From Leifsonia aquatica (GTDB lineage: Bacteria > Actinomycetota > Actinomycetes > Actinomycetales > Microbacteriaceae), in NCBI RefSeq assembly GCF_014190775.1, contig NZ_JACHVP010000002.1, positions 496,001 through 560,000 on the forward strand: 64,000 bases of DNA, written 5' to 3'. The notes below the pieces were generated by a model that saw nothing but the letters and a program-made list of their open reading frames with translations, ran no database searches and had not been told where the DNA came from. The translations under genes and the position numbers were made by a program. Shown piece by piece: positions 1 to 6,883 of the stretch. The first letter of the stretch is position 1, and each line of letters begins with the position of its first letter.

Positions 1-119
1 TCCGCACCGGCGCCTTCGAGCCCTGGGGCAACATCGGCCTCGTCTGCGGCGTCGACGTGCCCCGCTGGTTCGGCGGGGACGGCGTCGTCGCCCCCGATTA
101 CTACGCCGACCGTCTCTGA
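1..119 (+). CDS. C-terminal fragment, possibly RbsD/FucU-type sugar mutarotase
   Basis: Only the last 38 codons of this gene lie in the window; the frame is open from base 3 and stops at TGA 117-119. The visible segment RTGAFEPWGNIGLVCGV resembles the C-terminal strand region of RbsD/FucU sugar mutarotases, which usually reads RTGE..PYANIIL.AGV. It then continues about 20 residues beyond the usual end of that family (DVPRWFGGDGVVAPDYYADRL region). It sits 52 bases upstream of deoC on the same strand, so a sugar or nucleoside-sugar operon is plausible. The assignment rests on one motif and is tentative. Confidence 0.4.
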   Translation, partial: RTGAFEPWGNIGLVCGVDVPRWFGGDGVVAPDYYADRL

Positions 120-171
120 CGGCCGGAACCTCCCACCCCGCACCCGCGGTCCACGCGAAAGGAACACCACC

Positions 172-876
172 GTGACCACCACCACCGGCGAGAAGACACT
201 CGCCCCCGCCGAGCTGGCCCCGTACATCCAGCACACCAAGATCGAGGTCGGCCTCACCCGCGACGAGATCGTCGCCCACGCCCGCGAGACCGTCGAGCAC
301 GGCTTCAACGCGGCGATGGTCCCCGCCTCGTGGGTCGACGTCGTCGCCGCCGAACTGCGCGGCACCGGCGTCGGCATCGCCACCGCGCTCGACTTCCCCA
401 CCGTGGGCGTCACCACGAGCGCGGGCAAGGCGGCCGAGGCCGAGTCGATCGCGCGCCTCGGTGCCACCCAGCTCGACATCGGCGTGCAGATCGGCTGGCT
501 CAAGAGCGGCATGTACGACGCGTTCCGCGACGACATCGCCGGGGTCGTGCGCGCCTCGGGCATCCCGGTCAAGGTGATGCTGGAGCTCCCGCTCCTGACG
601 CCCGACGAGCGTCGCGCAGCCGTCGAACTCTCGATGGAGGCCGGCGTCGCGTTCCTGAAGAACGCGTCCAGCGGGCAGATCGAGACCGCCAACCCCGAGA
701 GCGTCCGCTACCTCGTCGGCCTGGCCCGCGACGGCGTGCTCGTGAAGGCGTCCGGCTCGATCAAGAGCTACCCGCAGGCGCTGTCCCTGCTGGAGGCGGG
801 CGCGAGCCTGCTCGGCACCAGCGCGGGCCTCGAGATCATCAGCGACTCCGGCGACGAGAACACCGCCAGCTATTGA
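172..876 (+). CDS. deoC: Deoxyribose-phosphate aldolase (DeoC)
   Basis: Cytoplasmic class I aldolase cleaving 2-deoxy-D-ribose 5-phosphate to glyceraldehyde 3-phosphate and acetaldehyde in deoxynucleoside salvage. The 234-residue protein is a complete TIM barrel of normal length. Family landmarks are visible: DFPTVGVTTSAGK (74-86), the acidic residue D102 in QLDIGVQIG, VKVMLELPLLT (133-143), the Schiff-base lysine K163 in AFLKNASSG, and K192 in VLVKASGSIKS. The GTG start at 172 follows an AAAGGAAC ribosome binding site. It lies directly after a mutarotase-like fragment and before a GntR regulator, from which it is separated by a hairpin terminator. The dedicated substrate could be another deoxy-sugar phosphate in a sugar operon; the aldolase fold itself is secure. 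Confidence 0.93.
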   Translation: MTTTTGEKTLAPAELAPYIQHTKIEVGLTRDEIVAHARETVEHGFNAAMVPASWVDVVAAELRGTGVGIATALDFPTVGVTTSAGKAAEAESIARLGATQLDIGVQIGWLKSGMYDAFRDDIAGVVRASGIPVKVMLELPLLTPDERRAAVELSMEAGVAFLKNASSGQIETANPESVRYLVGLARDGVLVKASGSIKSYPQALSLLEAGASLLGTSAGLEIISDSGDENTASY

Positions 877-882
877 CCGCGC

Positions 883-921
883 CGCCGCCGTCCCGCGTGA
901 ACTAAGGTCGGGACGGCGGCG
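883..921 (+). terminator. Hairpin terminator after deoC
   Basis: A 12-bp inverted repeat (CGCCGCCGTCCC-type arm at 883-894, complement at 910-921) with a 15-nt loop lies a few bases after the deoC stop. There is no T-run, as is usual for GC-rich actinobacteria, so termination is inferred from the stem alone. Confidence 0.55.
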
Positions 922-945
922 CACACCAGGGGAGGACACACGACG

Positions 946-1710
946 GTGACCGTGAACGACGAGCTGTTCGACGAGGGGGACGTCGACCGCGGGGCCCCGA
1001 TCGCCCTCCATTCGCAGATCTCGGAGCGCATCCGCGGCCGGATCGCGACGGGCGAGTGGCCGGCGCACTACCGGCTGAAGAGCGAGCCCGAGCTGGCGCA
1101 CGACCTCGGGGTCAGCCGCGGAACGCTGCGCCGCGCCCTGACCACGCTGATCGAGGAGGGGCTGCTGCGGCAGATCCGCGGCAAGGGCACCTTCGTCACC
1201 TCCACCACGATCGAGCCCTCGATCGCCCAGAAGCTCAGCACGCTCTCGGAGGACTTCGCCAACCAGGGGATCGTCACGCAGACCGAGGTGCTGGAGTGCG
1301 TGCTGCTCGAGCCCCCGCGACCGGTCGCCGCGCTCCTCGACATGCCCGCCGGGGCCAAAGTGCTGAGCCTGCGTCGTCTGCGCCGCACCGAGGACGGCCC
1401 CGTCGCCCTGCTCGTCAACTACGTCCGCACCGACCTCACACCGGGGCTGGAGGACACGGACTTCACCACGGCCAGCCTGTTCGGGACCCTGGAGGGTCGC
1501 TTCCAGCTGAAGATCGGCAGCGCGCGACGCACCTTCTCGGCCGAGGCCGCCGACGCCGCCACCGCCGCATCGCTGGAACTCGCGACGGGTGCTCCCGTGC
1601 AGTACCTGCAGCAGGTGACCTACCTCGCCGACGGCCGCCCGATCGAGTACTCGGACGTGTGGATCCACTCGGGCCGGCTGCGTGTGACCTCGCTGCTGTC
1701 GCGCCGCTGA
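946..1710 (+). CDS. GntR-family transcriptional regulator with UTRA domain
   Basis: A 254-residue one-component regulator of the HutC/FarR subfamily. The winged helix-turn-helix is near residues 20-85, with the recognition segment SEPELAHDLGVSRGTLRRAL, followed by the wing 'QIRGKGTFV'. The C-terminal UTRA ligand-sensing domain spans about 95-250 and ends with the typical YSDVWIHSGRLRV segment. GTG 946 is preceded by GGGGAGGACAC; a second in-frame GTG two codons later is possible. The ligand is probably a phosphosugar because deoC lies just upstream, but nothing in the sequence fixes it. Confidence 0.88.
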   Translation: MTVNDELFDEGDVDRGAPIALHSQISERIRGRIATGEWPAHYRLKSEPELAHDLGVSRGTLRRALTTLIEEGLLRQIRGKGTFVTSTTIEPSIAQKLSTLSEDFANQGIVTQTEVLECVLLEPPRPVAALLDMPAGAKVLSLRRLRRTEDGPVALLVNYVRTDLTPGLEDTDFTTASLFGTLEGRFQLKIGSARRTFSAEAADAATAASLELATGAPVQYLQQVTYLADGRPIEYSDVWIHSGRLRVTSLLSRR

Positions 1711-1734
1711 GGGCGGGGCGCGTCACCGGCGGGT

Positions 1735-2094
1735 TCAGCCCGCCAGATACGTCCCGTGCCCCCGCACGATCACGTCGCCGTCGAACTCGAGCACTTCGCT
1801 GACCACGCCGCCGGCCTGATTGCGGTAGCGGATCACGATCGTGCCGACCCCGACGTAGTGGTCGAGCACTTCGAACCGGAGGTCGGGGAGGGCGGCCAGG
1901 CCGGCCGTCCAGTACTCGCGCAGCGCAGTCTTGCCGCGCGCGACTCCACCGCTGCCGGGGAGCAGCCGCGCGGCGAGCGGCGAGGTGAAGACGACGTCGT
2001 CCGCGTAGTGGGCGAGCAGGGCGTCGAGGTCGTGGGCGTTCCAGTCGGCCAGCCACTGGTCGACGAAGGCGCGGGCGGTGTCGTCGCTGATCAT
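1735..2094 (-). CDS. SnoaL-like / NTF2-fold protein
   Basis: A 119-residue protein of the SnoaL-like (NTF2 cone fold) type: the N-terminal helix AFVDQWLADWNAHDLDALLA is followed by HYADDVVFTSP and GKTALREYWTAGLAALPDLRF, a near-textbook layout of this family. Members may be isomerases, hydrolases or simple binding proteins, so no reaction can be named. It is divergent from the Nudix gene with only 32 bases between the two starts, suggesting a shared promoter region. Confidence 0.75.
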   Translation of the reverse strand: MISDDTARAFVDQWLADWNAHDLDALLAHYADDVVFTSPLAARLLPGSGGVARGKTALREYWTAGLAALPDLRFEVLDHYVGVGTIVIRYRNQAGGVVSEVLEFDGDVIVRGHGTYLAG

Positions 2095-2126
2095 CCGACC
2101 AGCATGGCATCGCCTAGCGTGGAGGC

Positions 2127-2531
2127 ATGACCCTCCTGCCGCTCCAGGTCGCCGCCATCGCGCTCATCCGCGATCGCACCGTGCTGATGGTGACCGCGCG
2201 CGGGCGCGAGGTGCACTACATGCCCGGCGGCAAGATCGACCCGGGCGAGACCGCAGCGCAGGCCGCGGCGCGCGAGGCGCACGAAGAGGTCTCGCTGACG
2301 CTCGACCCGAGCGCGCTCGAGGAGCTGTTCGAGGTGCGCACGCTCGCGCACGGTCAGGAGGAGGGGCGCATGGTGCACATGCGCGTCTTCCGCGCGCGCA
2401 CCGATGCCGTGCCGGTGCCGTCGGCCGAGGTCGGCGCGCTGCACTGGGTCACGACCGCCGACGCGGATCGCTGCCCGCCCGCGGGCCGCGAGGTCCTGCG
2501 CCTCCTCGCCGCCCGCGACCTCATCGACTGA
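2127..2531 (+). CDS. Nudix hydrolase
   Basis: A 134-residue single-domain Nudix protein. The Nudix box is intact at about residues 35-57: G(x5)E(x7)REAHEE, starting GGKIDPGETAAQAAAREAHE, giving the Mg2+-binding REAHEE core. Such enzymes hydrolyse nucleoside diphosphate-X compounds; the substrate cannot be deduced. The ATG at 2127 follows GTGGAGGC. It is transcribed away from the SnoaL-like gene and is followed by a dispersed inverted repeat. Confidence 0.85.
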   Translation: MTLLPLQVAAIALIRDRTVLMVTARGREVHYMPGGKIDPGETAAQAAAREAHEEVSLTLDPSALEELFEVRTLAHGQEEGRMVHMRVFRARTDAVPVPSAEVGALHWVTTADADRCPPAGREVLRLLAARDLID

Positions 2532-2556
2532 CCCGGGGCTGCACCGCCCCCGCCTG

Positions 2557-2615
2557 CCGAGTACGCGAATTCTCTGCGTACTCGGCGGTTTCGAGCCCAC
2601 TTTTCGCGTACTCGG
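2557..2615. repeat. Intergenic inverted repeat, GTACGCG family, copy 1
   Basis: Perfect 13-bp arms CCGAGTACGCGAA (2557-2569) and its complement (2603-2615), with a third partial arm TGCGTACTCGG at 2575-2585. A second copy with the same order of parts, in reverse orientation, lies at 13226-13284. It fills the gap between the Nudix gene and the convergent marR-type gene, where it may also act as a bidirectional terminator. Confidence 0.75.
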
Positions 2616-2661
2616 CGGTTGCTCGCGGGGTGCGGGGGGAAGGAGGGGGAGGGGGAGGGGG

Positions 2662-3171
2662 CTAGTCGCTGGTGGCGGCGGCGACGATCGACTCGCAGGC
2701 GTCGCTCGGGCGACGCGACGGGTCGATGGCGCCGACGATGGACGACGAGATCTCGGCGAGCTGCTCGACCTGCTCGGGAGTCAGTGCCGCGAGCACGCGC
2801 GAGCGCACGGTGTCCAGGTGCCCGGGGGCGGCGGTCGCGACGAACTCGGCGCCCGCGTCGGTGAGCACGGCGTTGGTGGCGCGGCCGTCCTCCTCACAGG
2901 GCATCCGCTGCACGAGCCCGCGGGCCTCCAGCCGGGTGATCACGTGGCTAAGGCGCGAGACGGACGCGTTGGTCGCGGTCGCGAGGGCGCTGAGCCGCAG
3001 CCGGTGGTTGGGGGACTCCGCCAGTCGCGAGAGCACGAAGAACTCGTAGTGCGTCGCCGCGGAGTCGCGCGAGAGCTGGCCGTCGATGACGGGAGGCAGC
3101 AACTGCGTGAGCGCGACGAGGCCGAGCCAGGCATCGCGCTCGCGGCCCGCGAGGTCGTCGCTCGTCGTCAT
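2662..3171 (-). CDS. MarR-family transcriptional regulator
   Basis: A 169-residue MarR-type repressor. The dimerisation helices flank a winged helix-turn-helix at about residues 60-125: LSALATATNASVSRLSHVIT, then RLEARGLVQRMPC and the wing EEDGRATNAVLTDAG. It is divergently transcribed from the reductase gene at 3266, and the 94-bp gap contains a perfect palindrome of MarR operator size overlapping the reductase promoter. It most likely represses that gene and itself. The ligand is unknown. Confidence 0.9.
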   Translation of the reverse strand: MTTSDDLAGRERDAWLGLVALTQLLPPVIDGQLSRDSAATHYEFFVLSRLAESPNHRLRLSALATATNASVSRLSHVITRLEARGLVQRMPCEEDGRATNAVLTDAGAEFVATAAPGHLDTVRSRVLAALTPEQVEQLAEISSSIVGAIDPSRRPSDACESIVAAATSD

Positions 3172-3191
3172 GCCTCCATTCTAGCAATCAC

Positions 3192-3240
3192 TTGACGCTT
3201 CAACCTTCGCGACGTACATTAGTTGAAGCATCAACTAAAT
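3192..3240 (+). promoter_or_regulatory. Promoter and MarR-type operator upstream of the reductase
   Basis: TTGACG (3192-3197), a 17-bp spacer and TACATT (3215-3220) form a good sigma-70-like promoter for the gene at 3266. The perfect palindrome TTAGTTGAAGCATCAACTAA (3219-3238) covers the end of the -10 and the expected start site, and a weaker related half-site TTGACGCTTCAA overlaps the -35. This is a classic placement for repression by the divergent MarR protein. Confidence 0.8.
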
Positions 3241-3265
3241 ACGGCGCGAGCCGGGAAGGAATCTC

Positions 3266-3835
3266 ATGAGCACGGTCAGCATCATCGGCAACGGCAACAT
3301 GGCCAAGGCGATCGGCGGCGTGGCCGCGGCCGGCGGCAGCACGGTCGAGTACCTCGGCCGCGAGGGCGGCGCGGTCGCCGGCGACGTCGTGGTCCTCGCG
3401 GTCCCGTACCCCGAGGTGGATGCGGTCATCGCGACCTACGGCGACGCCCTCGCGGGGAAGATCGTCGTCGACATCACGAACCCGCTCGACTTCGCCACCT
3501 TCGACGGCCTGACGGTCCCGGCCGACAGCTCGGCCGCCGCCGTGATCGCGGGCAAGCTCCCGTCCTCGACGGTCCTCAAGGCCTTCAACACCACCTTCGC
3601 CGCGACCCTCGCCTCCGGCAAGGTCGGCGCCGAGACCACCACCGTGCTCATCGCCGGTGACGACGACGCCGCGAAGGCCACGCTGACCGGCATCGTGACC
3701 GCGGGCGGCCTCAACGCCGTCGACGCCGGCTCCCTCAAGCGCGCCCGCGAGCTCGAGTCCATCGGCTTCCTGCAGATCACGCTCGCGGCGGCCGAGCGCA
3801 TCTCCTGGACGGCCGGATTCTCGCTCGTCGCCTGA
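3266..3835 (+). CDS. NADP-binding oxidoreductase, F420-dependent NADP reductase family
   Basis: A 189-residue single Rossmann-domain protein (NADP_oxidored_coenzF420 family). The dinucleotide loop is MSTVSIIGNGNMAKAIGG (GxGxM/A form), followed by DVVVLAVPYPEVDAVI and IVVDITNPLDF, both hallmarks of the family, and VLKAFNTTFA. These proteins are often small reductases of quinones or unknown compounds in actinobacteria. Control by the divergent MarR regulator through the operator at 3219-3238 suggests induction by a small aromatic or redox-active compound; that is inference. Confidence 0.82.
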   Translation: MSTVSIIGNGNMAKAIGGVAAAGGSTVEYLGREGGAVAGDVVVLAVPYPEVDAVIATYGDALAGKIVVDITNPLDFATFDGLTVPADSSAAAVIAGKLPSSTVLKAFNTTFAATLASGKVGAETTTVLIAGDDDAAKATLTGIVTAGGLNAVDAGSLKRARELESIGFLQITLAAAERISWTAGFSLVA

Positions 3836-3849
3836 GCGCACCGGACGGC

Positions 3850-3882
3850 ACGGGCGGTGGAGGTCGAGCCTCCGCCGCCCGT
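3850..3882 (+). terminator. Intrinsic terminator-like hairpin
   Basis: A 14-bp stem (3850-3863 with 3869-3882, one G-U pair) with a 5-nt loop TCGAG lies 15 bases after the reductase stop and is followed by TTCTGCGTCT. This is the strongest simple terminator in the first 10 kb. Confidence 0.75.
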
Positions 3883-3947
3883 TCTGCGTCTAGACGCTCC
3901 CGTCGCCCGGCCGATACTGTCGCCGCACAGGCGGTGAGGGAGTCGGG

Positions 3948-4778
3948 ATGGTGCGCACGGCGGCAGCCGGGGACGCGGCGGGGTTCTTCGCGGGCCTCGA
4001 CCAGTGGTCGGTGCTGTTCGCCCTCGTGTCCGTCGCCGCCGGGATCCTCCTCGGCGTGCTCGCCCACCGCGCGACCCTGCGGCTCTGCGCCCGCATCCCG
4101 GCCGTCACCGCCGACACCGGTCGCCGCATCGCGCGGGTGGTGCGGCTCACGGTCATCCTGCTCGGGATCGGAGTCGGCATCGCCTTCCTCGGCGCGCCCA
4201 TTCAGCCCGTCCTGGCGCTCGCCGTCATCGTGGCGGTCGTGGCCGGCCTGGCCCTGCGCGGCATCAGCGAGAACTTCGCCGCGGGCCTGGTGCTGCAGAC
4301 CCGGCGGCCGTTCAAGGCCGGCGACATCGTCGACGTGGCGGGCTACCGGGGCGCCGTCCGCGAGGTCACCAGCCGCACCGTGGTGGTGCGGACCATGGAC
4401 GGCCGGGTCGCGCACATCCCGAACGCCGATGTGGTCGGCAACCCGTTCGTCAACGAGTCCGAGCTCGGCGGCCGCCGGTCCGAGGTGGAGGTGCGCGTCA
4501 AGGCCGACCCCGCGGATCGGGAGGAGGTCCGCACCCGCATCTCCGACGCCTGCGCCGAGGTGGACGGCGTGCACCACCGCGAGCCGGTGCGGGTGCTGAG
4601 CATCGCGCATGAGCCCCACCGCTACACGGTGCGGGCGCAGTACTGGCACCACGCCGGCGACGGGCCGGCCGTGACCGCCGCGGTGGTCGACGCGATCTTC
4701 GCCGCGCTCGGCGACCGGGAGGCGACCGTCACGTCCGACGCACCTCCGACGCCGCTCACCCCGCCGCCGGAGGTGTGA
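3948..4778 (+). CDS. MscS-family mechanosensitive channel
   Basis: A 276-residue inner-membrane protein. Hydrophobic segments lie at about 20-45, 60-80 and 83-110. The third carries the Gly/Ala-rich pore helix ending GLALRGISENFAAG, the best conserved MscS signature. The beta domain follows with RRPFKAGDIVDV and RTVVVRTMDGRVAHIPNADV, then the alpha/beta C-terminal cage. The length is near that of E. coli MscS (286). It would open under hypo-osmotic stress. The next gene starts one base after its stop, so the two are probably cotranscribed. Confidence 0.9.
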   Translation: MVRTAAAGDAAGFFAGLDQWSVLFALVSVAAGILLGVLAHRATLRLCARIPAVTADTGRRIARVVRLTVILLGIGVGIAFLGAPIQPVLALAVIVAVVAGLALRGISENFAAGLVLQTRRPFKAGDIVDVAGYRGAVREVTSRTVVVRTMDGRVAHIPNADVVGNPFVNESELGGRRSEVEVRVKADPADREEVRTRISDACAEVDGVHHREPVRVLSIAHEPHRYTVRAQYWHHAGDGPAVTAAVVDAIFAALGDREATVTSDAPPTPLTPPPEV

Positions 4779-4779
4779 C

Positions 4780-5496
4780 GTGGGCGACCTCATCCTGGGC
4801 CTCGTCCCGCTGCTCTTCGGCATCCTCCTCAGCCCGCTCGCCCTGATGGCGCTGATCGCGGTGCTGGTCTCGTCCCGCGCCCGGGTGGGTGGCATCGCGT
4901 TCGCGCTCGGCTGGCTGGCCGGGATCGCGCTCGTGCTGACCGTGGCGTTCCTCGTGTTCGGGGCGCTGCAGGTGCGGGCGCTGCGGGAGCCGCCGCTGTG
5001 GGTGCCGATCCTGCGGCTCGTGCTGGGCCTGCTGCTCGTCGGGGCGGCGGTCGTGGTCTACCGCCGAGGGCGCGCGCGGATCGCGCAGATGGCGGAGGCG
5101 CGCTCGCCGCGGGATGTCGCGGCCGCCGCACCGCAGCTGCCGGGCTGGCTGCAGCAGGTGGAGACGTTCCGCCCCGTGCGCACGTTCTTCCTGGGTCTCG
5201 GGCTGTTCGTCGTGAACCCGGTGGATGCGTCGTGCGCGATCATCGCGGCGCTCGACGCCCGGGTGGCGGCCGTCGCGACCGGTCCGGCGGTGGTGGTGCT
5301 GGTGGTGTTCGGGCTGGTCGGCTCGTTGTCGATCGTGCTGCCCGTCCTGCTCGTCGTCGTGCGGGGCGCCGCCGCCGAACCTCTGCTCGCCCGCACCCGC
5401 AGCTGGGTCGCCGGCAACACGCACGTGCTCAACGCCGCCCTGCTGCTCGTGATCGGCGCGCTCCAGCTGCAGAAGGCGCTCTCCGCGTTCGTGTGA
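4780..5496 (+). CDS. GAP-family (sulfolipid-addressing-like) membrane protein
   Basis: A 238-residue polytopic membrane protein with about six hydrophobic segments. The N-terminal pattern LILGLVPLLFGILLSPLALM and the loop with FFLGLGLFVVNPVD are typical of the GAP / SfLAP (Sap) family related to LysE exporters; mycobacterial members act in surface glycolipid transport. Its substrate here is unknown. The GTG start is 1 nt after the mscS-like stop, so translation is probably coupled. Confidence 0.75.
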   Translation: MGDLILGLVPLLFGILLSPLALMALIAVLVSSRARVGGIAFALGWLAGIALVLTVAFLVFGALQVRALREPPLWVPILRLVLGLLLVGAAVVVYRRGRARIAQMAEARSPRDVAAAAPQLPGWLQQVETFRPVRTFFLGLGLFVVNPVDASCAIIAALDARVAAVATGPAVVVLVVFGLVGSLSIVLPVLLVVVRGAAAEPLLARTRSWVAGNTHVLNAALLLVIGALQLQKALSAFV

Positions 5497-5538
5497 GGGG
5501 TGCGGCGGCCGCGGGATGCGCGCCGCTAGGGTGAAGGG

Positions 5539-6576
5539 ATGATCGAGAGCGGACGCGCCCCGGGGGTGCGCGAGGTCGCGGCCGCGGCGGGGGTCTCGCG
5601 GCAGACCGTGTCGCGCGTGCTGAACGACCACGCCAGCATCCGGCCCGAGACGCGCGACCGCGTGCTGGCCGCGATGGCCGAGCTGAACTTCCGGCCCAAT
5701 CGCGCCGCTCGGATGCTCACGACCGCCCGGTCGACGACCATCGGGGTGCTCGCGGCCTCCACCTCCTCCCTCTTCGGCCCGGCCTCCAGCATCGACGCGG
5801 TGGAGAACGCCGCGCGCGACGCCGGGTACTTCGTCACCGTCGCGCTGGACCGCGCCTCGGTCGAGGCCGCCCTCGACCACCTCCTGGCGCAGGCCGTCGA
5901 GGGCATCGTCGTCATCGCCCCGCAGCAGCGGGTGCAGGATGCGATGGCCGCCGTGTCGCTCGCCGTCCCGTCGGTCACGCTGCACGGCGCCGGCGCCGCG
6001 GGCGACGACGGCGTCTTCGTCGACCAGGTCGAGGGAGCACGGCTGGCCACGCGTCACCTGATCGAGCGCGGGCACCGGCGGATCGCCCACCTGTGCGGCC
6101 CGGGCGACTGGTCGGAGGCGCGTGCGCGTCGGGACGGGTTCCTCGCCGAGGTCGCGGAGCACGGCGAGGGCGGCGCCGGGGAAGTCGCCGGAGCCGGAGG
6201 AGTCGTGGGGCTCGTCACCCGGGAGGGCGACTGGACCGCGGCCTCCGGAGCAGAGATCGCCGCCGAGCTGCTCGCCGACGAGAGCGTGACCGCCGTCTTC
6301 TCCTCCAACGACCAGATGGCGCTCGGCGTGCTGCACGCCGCCCGCCTCGCGGGTCGCCGGGTGCCGGAGGATCTCGCGGTGGTCGGTTTCGACGACATCC
6401 CCGAGGCCGCGTTCTTCGCGCCGCCGCTCACGACCGTGCGGCAGGACTTCGCCGAACTCGGCCGCCGCTGTGTCGCCCGCCTCGTCTCGCTCATCGAAGG
6501 CGGGGGAGCGGAGGGTGCGGGCGTCGCCTTCGGTGCGCCCGTCGCGCCAGTGCTGGTGGAGCGCGCGTCGGCGTAG
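5539..6576 (+). CDS. LacI-family regulator, probable arabinose-operon repressor
   Basis: A 345-residue LacI/GalR repressor. The N-terminal helix-turn-helix and hinge are clear: VREVAAAAGVSRQTVSRVLN then FRPNRAARMLTT. A type I periplasmic-binding-like sensor follows (about 65-340) with LACGR-like FSSNDQMALGV, VVGFDDIPEA and TTVRQDFAELGR segments. The ATG at 5539 follows GTGAAGGG. The arabinose genes start 307 bases downstream behind a perfect palindrome, making this the obvious candidate for the protein that binds it. Confidence 0.88.
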   Translation: MIESGRAPGVREVAAAAGVSRQTVSRVLNDHASIRPETRDRVLAAMAELNFRPNRAARMLTTARSTTIGVLAASTSSLFGPASSIDAVENAARDAGYFVTVALDRASVEAALDHLLAQAVEGIVVIAPQQRVQDAMAAVSLAVPSVTLHGAGAAGDDGVFVDQVEGARLATRHLIERGHRRIAHLCGPGDWSEARARRDGFLAEVAEHGEGGAGEVAGAGGVVGLVTREGDWTAASGAEIAAELLADESVTAVFSSNDQMALGVLHAARLAGRRVPEDLAVVGFDDIPEAAFFAPPLTTVRQDFAELGRRCVARLVSLIEGGGAEGAGVAFGAPVAPVLVERASA

Positions 6577-6609
6577 CGGCTGCGCGCCCGCGGCGTCCCG
6601 GCCGGCGGC

Positions 6610-6803
6610 GCGCGGCGTGTTGTGACGAGCGGATGGGCTCGGCAAACGAGTGGTCGAGACGCGCCGCGACTGCGCGTGCCCGCGCGGCGTGTTGCGACAA
6701 GTGGATGGGCTGAGTGCCGGCAACGCCGCGCCAGTGAACGAGTGGTCGAGACACGCCGTCAGCGCACGTGCTCGCGCGGCGCGTTGCGACGACTGGATGG
6801 GCG
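6610..6803. repeat. Tandem hairpin-forming repeats between lacI-type gene and ara operon
   Basis: The gene-free stretch 6577-6883 holds a repeated unit starting GCGCGGCGTGTTGCGAC at 6610, 6682 and 6774 (units of about 72 and 92 bases and a partial third). Each GTGGTCGAGACACGCCG segment (about 6648 and 6742) is the near-complement of the next CGGCGTGTTGCGAC segment, so the array folds as two successive hairpins. No convincing gene is seen in it. Confidence 0.7.
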
Positions 6804-6812
6804 CCGCACGGC

Positions 6813-6868
6813 TTGACGTGCGAGCGCCGCCCACCGCATACTGGAGTCGCAATTGTGACCGGTCACAA
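6813..6868 (+). promoter_or_regulatory. Arabinose-operon promoter with LacI-type operator
   Basis: TTGACG (6813-6818), an 18-bp spacer and CATACT (6837-6842) form a promoter; a perfect 16-bp palindrome TTGTGACCGGTCACAA lies at 6853-6868, just after the expected start site and 15 bases before the ATG at 6884. Size, central CG and position fit a LacI-family operator used by the upstream repressor. Confidence 0.8.
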
Positions 6869-6883
6869 CGTGGTGAGGAACAG

